A stretch of 64,000 nucleotides of DNA from Acidimicrobiales bacterium (GCA_041394245.1 JAWKIR010000002.1:2790001-2854000), one strand, 5' to 3'. Positions 13,296 to 23,051 are shown, numbered from the stretch's first letter. The notes: generated by a model not told the origin, from the letters alone. Translations and numbers: made by a program.

Positions 13296-14261
13296 ATGCG
13301 AGACCTCACGAGGCTCGTTCGGACGGCCACGAGTCAACACGGCCTCCTCTCCACCGCACAGATCCGCGCTGCGGGAGTGTCGGAGCCGGCCCAGACCCGG
13401 CTCGTGGTCTCTGGCGTGTTGGCGCCCGTCCGACGCGGCGTGCTGCGCATCGCCGGGTCGACGGCGTCGTGGGAGCAGGAACTCATGGCGGTGACCATGG
13501 CGCCTGGGCCGCAACGCGTCGCGAGTCATCGCAGCGCGCTTCGCCTCTGGGGGCTCCGGAGTCGCGACGACGTGCTCGAAGTGTCCGTCCGGCGGCCGGC
13601 GACGGGTGCGCTGAGGGGCGCCGTGGTCCACCGGAGTGTCGACCTCGATCCCGACGACATCACCGAGTGCGACGGCATCGCCGTGACGACAGTCGCCCGA
13701 ACCCTCTGCGATGCCGGGCTGATCTTTCCGGCTACGGAAGTGCAGCGCCTCGTCGATCATGCAGTGGCGACGAAGATGGTGGCTGCAGCGGAGCTCCGCT
13801 GGCTGCGCCGGCGCGTCGGCGAGCACGGCCGAAACGGCGTCGTGAAGCTCGAGTCCGCGATTGACGGATTACCGGGGAATGCTCACTTCACCGACTCGGG
13901 GCCCGAGATTGCCCTGCTTCGTGTGATCGAAGCGGCGGGGCTGCCGGCGCCGGTCCTGCAGCACCCGGTGCCGGTGTCGGGTGGGCGTCGGTTCATCGAC
14001 GTGGCCTACCCGTCCTTGCGGCTGGCGCTCGAGTACGACGGGGTCGACGAACACACGCGTATCGATCGATTCGTCGACGACCGGGTTCGACAGAACGATC
14101 TGACGCTTCGGGGTTGGACCGTTCTGCGCTACACCCACGTGCAGCTGCGCGACCGTCCGTGGGAGGTCGTCGCACAGATCCGCCGCCTGATCGCCCAGCG
14201 ATCTGCGCTGGAAATGCCCTCGGCGGGCATGGGGCAAGTCGACACGAATGGGGGTGGTTGA
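13296..14261 (+). CDS. AbiEi-type winged-helix antitoxin domain with DUF559 nuclease-like domain
   Basis: 321 aa. The N-terminal 60 residues (LLSTAQIRAAGVSEPAQTRLV, GVLAPVRRGVLRIAG) match the winged-helix domain of AbiEi-family antitoxins. Residues 200-300 (VPVSGGRRFIDVAYPSLRLA, EYDG, RQNDLTLRGWTVLRYTH) are a DUF559/Vsr-like endonuclease fold with a conserved E-x-DG core. This pairing is frequent in actinobacterial genomes, often as an orphan without an AbiEii toxin, and none is present here. It sits alone between the purine operon and an unrelated gene, bracketed by short repeats, so a mobile origin is possible. Function unknown; DNA binding or cleavage is inferred from the folds. Confidence 0.8.
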   Translation: MRDLTRLVRTATSQHGLLSTAQIRAAGVSEPAQTRLVVSGVLAPVRRGVLRIAGSTASWEQELMAVTMAPGPQRVASHRSALRLWGLRSRDDVLEVSVRRPATGALRGAVVHRSVDLDPDDITECDGIAVTTVARTLCDAGLIFPATEVQRLVDHAVATKMVAAAELRWLRRRVGEHGRNGVVKLESAIDGLPGNAHFTDSGPEIALLRVIEAAGLPAPVLQHPVPVSGGRRFIDVAYPSLRLALEYDGVDEHTRIDRFVDDRVRQNDLTLRGWTVLRYTHVQLRDRPWEVVAQIRRLIAQRSALEMPSAGMGQVDTNGGG

Positions 14262-14279
14262 CACAGATCGCCGGGTGGT
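14231..14279 (+). repeat. Right copy of short repeat flanking the AbiEi-like gene
   Basis: GGGGCAAGTCGACAC at 14231-14245 and TTGACACAGATCGCCGGG at 14259-14276 repeat the two halves of the left copy at 13222-13249, with an inserted G-rich stretch between them. The copy forms the last codons and stop of the AbiEi-like gene, so the gene's 3' end lies inside the repeat. Confidence 0.4.
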
Positions 14280-14284
14280 GGGGG

Positions 14285-15853
14285 CTAGTTGACGCCTCGG
14301 CCGTGGCCTTCCCAGTAGGGCGCCCGCAGGTCTTTCTTCAGGACCTTCATGGCGCCCGAGAGTGGCAGTGGTTCGTCGCGGAACTCGATGGATTTCGGCA
14401 CCTTGTAGCCGGCGATCGACTCCTTGGCGAAGGCCTGGAGCTCCTCGGCAGTGGCCTCGGCGCCGGCGGCGAGGACGACGACTGCGTGGACCTGCTCGCC
14501 CCACGTGTCGTGGGGGATCCCGATCACCGCGACCTGCTCGACGGCCGGGTGCTTCGACAGCGCGCTCTCGACCTCGGCGGAATACACGTTCTCGCCGCCG
14601 GTCACGATCATGTCCTTCACGCGATCGACGAGGAAGAGGTAGCCGCCGTCGTCGAGATAGCCCGCATCGCCGGTGTGGTACCAGCCGCCCTCGAAGACAT
14701 CCTCGGTGGCTTCGGTCTTGTTCCAGTACTTCTGCATGAAGTTGCCCCCGCGGGCCCAGACCTCACCGGTCTCGCCCTTGGCGACCTCGTTGCCGTTGTC
14801 GTCACGAATCGACAGGATGACGCCGGGGACGGCACGACCTGCGGAACGCAGCCGGGGCCCGCCGGCTCGGTGGTCGTCGGCGTTGAGCATGGTGAGGATC
14901 GCCGAGCATTCCGTCATGCCATAGCCCTGGATCACATCGATGTCGGGGAGCAACTCCATGATCCTGTCGAGGATCGCCGCCGGCATCGGCGACGCGCCAT
15001 AGATCAGCTGTTGCAGCGACTGGATCCGCTCCGGTGCGAACTCCGGATGGTTCAGCATCATCCCGATCATCGTCGGGACCATGACCGTCTGGGTGACGCC
15101 GTGCGCCTCGATCAGCGCCATCGCTCCCGCCGGGTCGAACAGCGGCATCGTGACCGCGGTGCCACCCGTCATCGGCGTGCCGAGGATCGCGCCCATCGAT
15201 GCCGCGTGGAACATGGGGGTCTGGACCAGGTTGACGGCGCCCTCCTCGAAGCCGAAGGCGATCGCCACGTGGTAGAGGTTCAGGATCTCGGCGCGATTGT
15301 CGAGCAGCACCCCTTTCGGGAGGCCGGTCGTTCCGCCCGTGTACATCAAGACGACGGGATCGTCTTCTTCGGGTTCTTCCGGAACTACCACGTCGACGCC
15401 GTCGATGAGGTCGTCGTATTTCATGTCGTGCGGGACGTCGCCGTCACCGATGAGAACGATCTGGCGGACATGATTCGGTTCGTCGGATGCGTCGAGCGCC
15501 TGGGCGATCGCGTTGGCGAAGAACTGGTCGGCGAAGATCACCTCGGTCCCGGAGTCGCGGATGATGTAGTCGAGCTCCTTGCCCGCCAGACGGAGATTGA
15601 GCGGGTTGACGATGCCGCCACCGAGATACGCCGCATGGTACAGCTCGAAGTATTCGTGGCTGTTGAGGGCCATCACGGCGAAACGGTCGCTACGGCTGAG
15701 GTCGAGTCGCTCGCCGAGCGCCCGCGTCAGTTGCATGGCCCGGTCGGCGTGTTGTCGATAGGTGGCGCGATAGTCGCCGTCGATGATCGCCGTGCAATCG
15801 GCGTACTTCTCAGCCGCAGGGAGGAAGGTTCGCTGGTAGATGAGCTCTTTCAT
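14285..15853 (-). CDS. AMP-dependent acyl-CoA synthetase (fatty-acid-CoA ligase family)
   Basis: 522 aa. ANL-superfamily adenylating enzyme that activates a carboxylic acid with ATP and CoA. Visible motifs: MYTGGTTGLPKGV (P-loop), YGMTECSAI (A5), GGWYHTGDAGYLDDGGYL (A7 with the ATP-ribose Asp), DRVKDMIVTGGENVYSAEVE (hinge A8) and PLSGAMKVLKKDLR with the catalytic Lys near the C-terminus. The ATG at 15851-15853 begins MKELIYQRTFLPAAEKYAD, the natural start for the family; a longer open frame upstream runs into gnd and is not real. Substrate chain length cannot be told. No SD is obvious, and the gene is divergent from gnd. Confidence 0.9.
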   Translation of the reverse strand: MKELIYQRTFLPAAEKYADCTAIIDGDYRATYRQHADRAMQLTRALGERLDLSRSDRFAVMALNSHEYFELYHAAYLGGGIVNPLNLRLAGKELDYIIRDSGTEVIFADQFFANAIAQALDASDEPNHVRQIVLIGDGDVPHDMKYDDLIDGVDVVVPEEPEEDDPVVLMYTGGTTGLPKGVLLDNRAEILNLYHVAIAFGFEEGAVNLVQTPMFHAASMGAILGTPMTGGTAVTMPLFDPAGAMALIEAHGVTQTVMVPTMIGMMLNHPEFAPERIQSLQQLIYGASPMPAAILDRIMELLPDIDVIQGYGMTECSAILTMLNADDHRAGGPRLRSAGRAVPGVILSIRDDNGNEVAKGETGEVWARGGNFMQKYWNKTEATEDVFEGGWYHTGDAGYLDDGGYLFLVDRVKDMIVTGGENVYSAEVESALSKHPAVEQVAVIGIPHDTWGEQVHAVVVLAAGAEATAEELQAFAKESIAGYKVPKSIEFRDEPLPLSGAMKVLKKDLRAPYWEGHGRGVN

Positions 15854-15925
15854 GGGGAAAGACTCGCACGTTCTGGTGCGTTGTGAGAGAGGATGGCCAC
15901 TCGGCTCTTCGAAGTGGAGAAGCGA

Positions 15926-16947
<1,022 letters not shown>

Positions 16948-16951
<4 letters not shown>

Positions 16952-18327
16952 CGACCCCCGGTGATGTTCTCGTGCTCTTCGGCGCCAGCGGCGATCTGTC
17001 ACGGCGCAAGCTGTTCCCTGCGCTCTACGAACTCGAATGCAACGAACGCCTCCACGTCCCCGTGGTCGGGGTCGGCCGCACGGAGATCGACGACGAGGGG
17101 TTCCGGGCCCACGGCCGCGCCGCGCTCGAGGAGTTCGGTCCCGAACTCGACGAGGCGGTCGTCGATCGGCTCCTGGCTCGGTTGCGCTTCGTGTCGGGCG
17201 ACTACCGAGACGGCGAGATGTTCGACCGGCTGGCCGAGACGCTCGACGGCGCCACGCACCCGGTCGCGTATCTCGCGGTGCCGCCCGGTCTCTTCGACGA
17301 CGTCGCCTCGGGCCTGGCCCGTGTGGGGCTCAACAAGGGCGGCCGCATCGTGGTCGAGAAACCGTTCGGACGCGACCTGGCGTCGGCGGTGCAGCTCAAC
17401 GAGATCCTCCATCGCCACTTCGACGAGTCGTCGGTCTTTCGCATCGACCACTTCCTCGGCAAGGAGCCGGTGCAGAACCTCATGGTGTTCCGTTTCGCGA
17501 ACTCGATCCTCGAGCCGGTCTGGAACCGCAACCACGTGGCGTCGGTTCAGATCACGATGGCCGAGAGTTTCGGTATCGAAGGACGAGGCAGCTTCTACGA
17601 CGATGTCGGGGCGCTGCGCGACGTGGTGCAGAACCACCTGCTCCAGATCGTCTCGCTCCTCGCGATGGAGCCGCCCGTCTCGAAGCACCCCGACGCGATG
17701 CGCGACGAGAAGGTCAAGGTCATGCGGGCCATGAAGTCGCTCACGGCCGACGACATCGTGCGCGGTCAGTACCGCGACTATCGCGACGAGGACGGTGTCG
17801 ACCACGCCTCCGACACCGAGACCTATGTGGCCGTGCGTTTGGAGATCGACTCGTGGCGGTGGGCGGGTGTCCCGTTCATCATCCGTGCCGGGAAGGGTCT
17901 GGCCACGACCGCCACGGAGGCGGTGGTCGAGTTCCGCGAGCCGCCGAGTGCGATCTTCGACGATGGGGGTGCGCCGACGGCGAACATGCTTCGGTTCCGC
18001 ATGAAGCCCGACGATGTGATCACCCTGACGATGCAGGCCAAGGTGCCGGGTCTCGGGATGATGGCCCGACCGGTCGATCTCGAGGTCGACTACGACGAAG
18101 CCCTCGGGGGAGGTGCGACGGAGGCCTACGAGCGCCTGCTCGGCGACGCCCTCGCCGGTGATGCACGGCTTTTCGCCCGCCAGGACAGCGTGGAGGAGTC
18201 GTGGCGCATCGTCGAAGGTGTGTTGACCGACGCGCCGCCCGTTGCGCTCTACGAGCGGGGGACGTGGGGGCCCGTCGAGGCCGATCGTCTGCTCCCCGAC
18301 GGGATGTGCTGGCACCGCTGCGACTGA
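16948..18327 (+). CDS. zwf: Glucose-6-phosphate 1-dehydrogenase
   Basis: 459 aa, full length, coupled to gnd by ATGA. First step of the oxidative pentose phosphate pathway, producing 6-phosphogluconolactone and NADPH. Motifs: LFGASGDLSRRKLFPALYEL (NADP fingerprint), EKPFGRD and the active-site RIDHFLGKEPVQN with the catalytic His-Lys pair, followed by WAGVPFIIRAGKGL. No opcA or pgl lies beside it. Transcription probably ends at the stem at 18330-18372. Confidence 0.96.
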
Positions 18328-18329
18328 AA

Positions 18330-18372
18330 CACGCCGCTGCTGCGGAGGTCTGACCCCCGCAGCAACGGCGTG
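18330..18372. terminator. Bidirectional stem-loop between zwf and the solute-binding protein gene
   Basis: 16-bp arms CACGCCGCTGCTGCGG (18330-18345) and CCGCAGCAACGGCGTG (18357-18372) pair with a single C-A mismatch on the plus transcript, which becomes a G-U wobble on the minus transcript. The loop AGGTCTGACCC carries the TCTGAC word shared with the two longer inverted repeats in this window. It lies between convergent genes and has no U-tract. Confidence 0.7.
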
Positions 18373-18394
18373 CTCGGTGCTTCGAACGCCTCGC

Positions 18395-19807
18395 CTACTC
18401 GAAGATGTCGACGAGGTCGCCGACGGCGACGGCCTGGCCGTCACCCGCGGTGCTGTCGTACACCGCAAGCGAGTACATGTCGTCGGCGTAGAACTTCTCG
18501 GGCGACAGCGACGCGTTGGGCGAGCCGGCGAACGAGAAGTCGCTCAGCGACTCGGCCGCGGCGCGGAACGTGTCGTGGTTGAGCTCGGGCCCGGCCGCGT
18601 TGGCGATCACCGCGAACAGGTCGATCAACCGGCAGCCGTAGCGGATGCCGTTGAACCAGTTCTCCTCGTTCTCGGCGTAGTCGAGCGGGGGACGGATGTC
18701 GGCTTCCGGCAGGGCGGCCGCAACCACCTCGCTGCACTGCGACTGGTAGGTCGGATCGTCCCAGATGTCGGTGTCGCTCGGACCGGCTGCGGTCACGACG
18801 CCGTTCGCCACCGACTTGTCGGTGATGGTGTTGCCGAGGTTGGCGAGACCGGCCGGGTTGTTGGCCCAGATGTCGAGCTCGGTGATGAGGCCGGCAGCGG
18901 CGAGACCGCGGATGCTCGACGACGGGGTGCCGTGGATGAAGACGGCTGTGGCGCCCGAGCTCTTGATCTGCTCGGTGATGATGCCGAGCTCGTCGTCCTG
19001 TGCCGCAGTGTCGCCGTCGACGGCGAGAACGAGGTTCTGGCCGACCACTTCGACGCCACGGTCGGCGAGCTCCTGGAGTACCTGTCCCTGGCTCGCCTCG
19101 TCGGCGAGTCCGCCCATGACGAACACCTTCGCGCCGTCGAGCGCGCCGCTCTCCTCGAGCAGGTTGAGCAGGATGACGGTCGAGGCGTTGGCGGCCTGGC
19201 CGGGCATGTACCACGGCGCGACCGACTGGGCGAGCTCGTCGTCGTTCTGGTCGCCACCGATCAGGATGGTCTCGTTGAGACCGGTGATGCACGGATCAGC
19301 GGTTCCGGCCAGCGGGCCGACGAATCCACCGAGGACCGCGAAGACCTCGTTGTCCTGGGTCAGGGCGGTGCAGACACGGTCTGCGTCGCCCGGGTCGACC
19401 GGGGAGTACAGCTCGTAGACGGCTTCGACCTGACGCCCGGCGATACCGCCGGCGGCGTTGACCGAGTCGAACATCGCCTCCCATGCGGCGACCTGATCAC
19501 CCCAGCCCGCGGGGCTGAGGTTGAGGTCGACCAGCTTCTGGAAGTCGAGCAGCGAGACGCCGACGGTGATGGTCGTCTCGGTGACGCCGGTGTACGACGC
19601 GGTCAGGACCTCGTCGGTGGTGTCGTCGGGCGGCGTGGTGTCGTCGGGCGGGGTGGTGTCGTCGGGCGGGGTGGTGTCGTCGCTCGGAGTGGTGTCGTCG
19701 GTGGCGGTGTCGCCGTCGCCGCTGTCGTCGCCGCACGCGGCGGCGATGAGCACGAAGCTCAACAGCAGGGCGAGGAGACGCAGCAGACTGCGTCGTCGAG
19801 AACTCAT
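18395..19807 (-). CDS. Lipoprotein substrate-binding protein of an ABC transporter (branched-chain amino acid/amide type)
   Basis: 470 aa. N-terminal RRRSLLRLLALLL followed by lipobox AAAC with C25, so it is anchored outside the membrane. After an acidic Pro/Thr linker of PPDDTT repeats comes a type I periplasmic-binding (LivK/Peripla_BP_6) domain: TITVGVSLLDF, NAAGGIAGRQV, YSPVDPGDADRVCTALTQDN. SD GGAGGG lies about 8 bp upstream of the ATG at 19805-19807. No permease or ATPase gene is adjacent, so it works with a transporter encoded elsewhere. Ligand unknown; amides, urea or amino acids are typical. It is divergent from a TetR gene that may control it. Confidence 0.88.
   Translation of the reverse strand: MSSRRRSLLRLLALLLSFVLIAAACGDDSGDGDTATDDTTPSDDTTPPDDTTPPDDTTPPDDTTDEVLTASYTGVTETTITVGVSLLDFQKLVDLNLSPAGWGDQVAAWEAMFDSVNAAGGIAGRQVEAVYELYSPVDPGDADRVCTALTQDNEVFAVLGGFVGPLAGTADPCITGLNETILIGGDQNDDELAQSVAPWYMPGQAANASTVILLNLLEESGALDGAKVFVMGGLADEASQGQVLQELADRGVEVVGQNLVLAVDGDTAAQDDELGIITEQIKSSGATAVFIHGTPSSSIRGLAAAGLITELDIWANNPAGLANLGNTITDKSVANGVVTAAGPSDTDIWDDPTYQSQCSEVVAAALPEADIRPPLDYAENEENWFNGIRYGCRLIDLFAVIANAAGPELNHDTFRAAAESLSDFSFAGSPNASLSPEKFYADDMYSLAVYDSTAGDGQAVAVGDLVDIFE
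19617..19700 (-). repeat. 18-bp tandem repeat encoding the PPDDTT linker
   Basis: Unit GTGGTGTCGTCGGGCGGG on the plus strand, four copies plus a partial, encoding the PPDDTT linker after the lipobox Cys of the solute-binding lipoprotein. Copies differ by single bases. Such repeats vary in number by slippage; here they set the length of a flexible tether. Confidence 0.85.
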
Positions 19808-19847
19808 GGATTTACCCTCCAGGGTGGATGTCGTTTCGGGACTGGTT

Positions 19848-19872
19848 CTGGGATTTGTCCCAGGGTGGGACA
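19848..19872. promoter_or_regulatory. Candidate operator between solute-binding lipoprotein and TetR genes
   Basis: Perfect inverted repeat TGTCCCA-GGG-TGGGACA at 19856-19872, overlapped on the left by CTGGGA-TTTG-TCCCAG (19848-19863). It lies in the 88-bp divergent space, 24 bp before the TetR ATG and 40-60 bp before the lipoprotein ATG. A divergent TetR repressor commonly binds such a site and represses both genes; binding is inferred. Confidence 0.5.
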
Positions 19873-19895
19873 TTAATCTGGGTATCGTAGCGCCG

Positions 19896-20534
19896 ATGGC
19901 CGGTCGACAACCAGCTCTTGCGTCTTCGGACGAGACACTCGTGCGGCGCGGGCGACCGCCGATCGGTGAACATCGGGTAGCCGTGCTCGAGGCCACGCGC
20001 CGGCTGCTGGCCGATGTGGGCTATGAGCAGATGACCCTCGAAGCGGTCGCCACCGAGGCGGGCCTCTATCGGCGCTATCTGTCGCGGACCTGGCGATCGA
20101 AGGCCGAGCTCGTGCGTGATGCGCTGTTCGAGGATGTCGCCGCCTTCGTCGTGCCGAATACGGGCGATCTCGTCGAAGATCTCCGCGTGACGGTTCGCCA
20201 ACACGTCGAGCTGATCCTTCGGCCGGAGTTCCTCCGGGGCCTGCCTGCGCTGCAGGAGGCGTTCCGGGTCGATCCCGAACTGTGGGCCACCACCGTCGCG
20301 CGACATGTGCGACCGCCCGTCGAGGCGTTCCGGCAGGTGCTCGACTCGGCGATGGGTCGAGGTGAGATCATCGCCCACCTCCCGCCCGACGTGGTGCTCA
20401 ACACGATGACCGGAGCGCTGCAGCAGCTCGCCCGGCTCGGCTCGATGGACTTCGACCAGCTCGTCGAGCACGGCGTGCAACTGGTGGCCGGCGCAATGGT
20501 CGAGTGGCCGGACGCACTATCTCTCCAACCCTGA
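19896..20534 (+). CDS. TetR/AcrR-family transcriptional regulator
   Basis: 212 aa from ATG 19896. N-terminal helix-turn-helix: LEATRRLLADVGYEQMTLEA followed by VATEAGLYRRYLSRTWRSKAELV, the TetR pattern with RRYL in place of the usual YYHF. The C-terminal half resembles TetR_C_16-like ligand domains (LRGLPALQEAFRVDPELW). It is divergent from the solute-binding lipoprotein and directly upstream of the carotenoid oxygenase gene, with candidate palindromes on both sides. It may control either or both; the ligand is unknown. Confidence 0.88.
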   Translation: MAGRQPALASSDETLVRRGRPPIGEHRVAVLEATRRLLADVGYEQMTLEAVATEAGLYRRYLSRTWRSKAELVRDALFEDVAAFVVPNTGDLVEDLRVTVRQHVELILRPEFLRGLPALQEAFRVDPELWATTVARHVRPPVEAFRQVLDSAMGRGEIIAHLPPDVVLNTMTGALQQLARLGSMDFDQLVEHGVQLVAGAMVEWPDALSLQP

Positions 20535-20566
20535 GCGGCGGGTGGAATTGCGTTGAACGGCGCCGC

Positions 20567-20585
20567 AGGTTAACACTGTTAACCT
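20567..20585. promoter_or_regulatory. Perfect 19-bp palindrome, candidate TetR operator
   Basis: AGGTTAACA-C-TGTTAACCT, a perfect 9-1-9 palindrome in a 72-bp gap, ending 21 bp before the ATG of the carotenoid oxygenase and starting 32 bp after the TetR stop. It is AT-rich against a GC-rich background. The form is that of TetR-family operators and its position would block the downstream promoter or initiation. The adjacent TetR is the obvious candidate ligand, though its divergent-side site has a different sequence. Confidence 0.65.
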
Positions 20586-20606
20586 CGACGTTCGAAAGGT
20601 CCCTCC

Positions 20607-22028
20607 ATGACGCTCACCGGTCACGTCACCAACGCCGCCGCACAGTCGGACCTCGGGGGCAACATGTTCCCCGTCGATCGGGAGATCGATGTCGACCGGT
20701 GCGAGGTGATCGGCGAGATCCCCGCCGGTCTTCGCGGCTCCTTCGTGCGCAACGGACCGAACCCGATGTTCGAGCCCATCGGCAAGTACCACATGTTCGA
20801 CGGTGACGGGATGCTCCACGGCGTCGATTTCGCCGATGGCGCGGCCTCGTATCGCAACCGCTGGATCCGCAGTCGAGGGCTGGGCGCCGAGATGAAGCTC
20901 GGTCGAGCCGTCTATCCCGGCCTGAGCGACGTGATGAACTTCCCCGACGCGTCGCTCACCGGTGATGCCGGACCGGTCAAGAACCCGGCCAACACTCACA
21001 TCGTCCGTCACGCCGGCAAGCTGCTGGCGCTCTGGGAGCAGGGCCTGCCGACCGAGATCGCGCCCGATCTCGAGACCATCGGCGAGTGGAACTTCGGCGG
21101 CGCGCTCCAGGGGGCGATGACCGCGCACCCGCGCATCGACCCCTTCACCGGCGAGATGTTCTTCTTCGCATACAACTTCTTCCCGCCGTACCTCAGCTAC
21201 TACGTGGTCGACCCGAGCGGCGCGATCGTCAAGCAGGTCGGCATCGACATGCCGGCTCCGGTGATGATGCACGACATGCTCATCACCGAGAACTACTCCG
21301 TCTTCATGGACAGCCCGATCGTGTTCGACATGGACGGCATGGCCAATGGCGAGTCGATGGTCAAGTGGAAGCGGGAGAACGGTACTCGGCTGGGCATCAT
21401 CCCGAGGATGGGCGACGCCGACGACGTTCGCTGGTTCGAGGTGCCCACCTCACACGTGCAGCACTTCTGGAACGCATGGGAGAACGGCAACCGCATCGAG
21501 GTCACCGGTGTGCGCTTCGAGCAGGTCGACTTCGGGATCGAGTCGGAGAGCTCCGACAAGGGCAGCGGCGTCGAGACCAATGCCGGCTCGCCGGCCCGGT
21601 ACTGGATCGACCTCGACACCGGTACTGCCGGCAGCGACTACTTCGACGACTTCAACGGCGAGTTCTGCCGGTTCAATGACGACCTCACCGGCCGCGAGAC
21701 GAACTGCCTCTACATGTCGGGTTTCACCCGGCCGAATGCCGCCGCCGGCGATTTCGACACCGTCGTGAAGTACGACACCACGACCGACACGCGCACCATG
21801 TGGTACTCGGGCGACCATGGCCACATCGGCGAGGGCGTGTTCGCTCCCGACCCGAACGGCACCGCGGAGGACGACGGCTGGATCGTCAACTCGATGCATG
21901 ATTCCGAGACGAATCAGAGCGAGGTCATCGTCCTCGACGCCCGTCGGATCGAGGACGGCCCGATCGCCCGGGTGCAGATCCCCCAGCGGATGCCGTTCGG
22001 CTTCCATGCCAATTGGTTCCCCTCCTGA
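20607..22028 (+). CDS. Carotenoid cleavage oxygenase family protein
   Basis: 473 aa. Fe(II)-dependent oxygenase of the carotenoid/stilbene cleavage family (RPE65/CCO/LSD), a seven-bladed propeller. The four iron ligands can be placed at H174 (TAHPR), H222 (MMHDM), H286 (HVQHFWNAWE) and H467 (FGFHANWF), and GSFVRNGPNP and MFDGDGMLH are family signatures. Expected to cleave a conjugated double bond in an apocarotenoid, lignostilbene or similar phenylpropenoid. No carotenoid synthesis genes are nearby. It follows the TetR gene and a perfect palindrome, so inducible expression is likely. Its 3' end has been tandemly duplicated (22008-22062). Confidence 0.92.
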   Translation: MTLTGHVTNAAAQSDLGGNMFPVDREIDVDRCEVIGEIPAGLRGSFVRNGPNPMFEPIGKYHMFDGDGMLHGVDFADGAASYRNRWIRSRGLGAEMKLGRAVYPGLSDVMNFPDASLTGDAGPVKNPANTHIVRHAGKLLALWEQGLPTEIAPDLETIGEWNFGGALQGAMTAHPRIDPFTGEMFFFAYNFFPPYLSYYVVDPSGAIVKQVGIDMPAPVMMHDMLITENYSVFMDSPIVFDMDGMANGESMVKWKRENGTRLGIIPRMGDADDVRWFEVPTSHVQHFWNAWENGNRIEVTGVRFEQVDFGIESESSDKGSGVETNAGSPARYWIDLDTGTAGSDYFDDFNGEFCRFNDDLTGRETNCLYMSGFTRPNAAAGDFDTVVKYDTTTDTRTMWYSGDHGHIGEGVFAPDPNGTAEDDGWIVNSMHDSETNQSEVIVLDARRIEDGPIARVQIPQRMPFGFHANWFPS

Positions 22029-22062
22029 GGAACGTGCCAACTGGTTCCCCTCTGGGGAACGT
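22008..22062. repeat. Tandem duplication of the carotenoid oxygenase gene end
   Basis: Copy 1 (22008-22035) and copy 2 (22036-22062) share GCCAA-TGGTTCCCCTC and GGAACGT, differing at about three positions including a 1-base gap. Copy 1 carries the last sense codons and TGA; copy 2 lies after the stop. The duplication seems to have created a downstream hairpin. Confidence 0.8.
22044..22060. terminator. Short hairpin between convergent genes
   Basis: GTTCCCC-TCT-GGGGAAC, a perfect 7-bp stem with a 3-nt loop, 16 bp after the carotenoid oxygenase stop and 8 bp before the end of the convergent LLM gene. No U-tract, so termination is possible but weakly supported. Confidence 0.5.
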
Positions 22063-22067
22063 GAGCG

Positions 22068-23051
22068 TCAGCCCAGGAGCTGACGGGCCAGGAGCTCGTA
22101 GCTGCGGGCCCGGGCTTCGTGGTCCCACGTGATCGTGACGGCCATGAACTCGTCGGCGCCGTAGGCGTCGGCCATCGCCGTCACGTTGGTGGCCACCGTG
22201 GCGGGGTCGCCCTGGATCATCGGTTTGCGGCTCGGCTGGACCGCCAGCGGCCCGGGCGACGCGTCGCGAACCTGCTGCGGCGAAGGAATCGGGCCCTGGA
22301 GGCCACGTTGGCGCCACAGCTTCACACCGGCGGCGAGCTCCTCGGCTTCCTCGTGGGTGTCGGCGCAGATCACGCTGGCGGCGACCAGGATCTCGGGCGT
22401 GGGGTGCCGGTCAGTGGGCCGGTAGTTCGCCCGGTAGTTGGCAGCGATCGCCGCGCCGTCGGACTGGGAGATGAAGTCGGCGAAGGCGAGCGGCAGACCG
22501 AAGTGGGCGGCGTAGGCGGCGCTGTCGGGGCTCGACGCCAGCAACCACAGCTGGGGTGCGTCTCGCGGCACCGGTGTTGCCGTCACGCGGCCCTTGAAGG
22601 GATTGCCGTCGGGGAGGTCGTCGTGGAGGAAGCCGTCGAGCTCGGCGATCATGGCCGGATACTTCTCGATCGAGATCGGCTGGTGATCGGCGGCAAGGGC
22701 GACCATGGTGGCCTGGTCGGAGCCGGGAGCACGGCCGACACCGAGGTCGATCCGGTCTCCGTGCAGGCTGGCGAGCATCCGGAAGGTCTCTGCCACCTTG
22801 TAGGGCGCGTAGTGGGGCATCATCACCCCGCCGGATCCGACCCGGATCCGTTCGGTCGCCTCGGCGATGTGGGCGATCAGGATCTCGGGCACCGAACCGG
22901 CGAGGCCGCCCGTGTTGTGGTGCTCGGCCACCCAGTAGCGGTGATAGCCGAACCCTTCGCACCGGCGGGCGAGGTCGATCGAGTTGCGCAGGGCCTCGCC
23001 GGCGCTGGTCCCGGCAGGGACGGGTGACTGGTCGAGAACGGAGAGGCGCAT
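22068..23051 (-). CDS. LLM-class flavin-dependent oxidoreductase (alkanal monooxygenase-like)
   Basis: 327 aa. Luciferase-like TIM barrel of the MsnO8/YtmO type: MRLSVLDQSPVPAGTSA start, RYWVAEHHNT, RIRVGSGGVMMPHYAPY, RIDLGVGRAPGSD. Members use FMNH2 or F420H2 to oxidise or reduce small organics; cofactor and substrate are not identifiable. The start overlaps the stop of the upstream PGPGW protein as TGATG, forming a two-gene minus-strand operon. Confidence 0.9.
   Translation of the reverse strand: MRLSVLDQSPVPAGTSAGEALRNSIDLARRCEGFGYHRYWVAEHHNTGGLAGSVPEILIAHIAEATERIRVGSGGVMMPHYAPYKVAETFRMLASLHGDRIDLGVGRAPGSDQATMVALAADHQPISIEKYPAMIAELDGFLHDDLPDGNPFKGRVTATPVPRDAPQLWLLASSPDSAAYAAHFGLPLAFADFISQSDGAAIAANYRANYRPTDRHPTPEILVAASVICADTHEEAEELAAGVKLWRQRGLQGPIPSPQQVRDASPGPLAVQPSRKPMIQGDPATVATNVTAMADAYGADEFMAVTITWDHEARARSYELLARQLLG

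Noticed and set aside
19617..19700. Possible CRISPR-like repeat array
   Set aside because: Units are contiguous, 18 bp with no spacers, and in frame with the lipoprotein linker.
18395..19876. Long plus-strand open frame antisense to the solute-binding lipoprotein
   Set aside because: Composition is a mirror of the repeat linker and binding domain; the minus-strand protein has lipobox, SD and family motifs.
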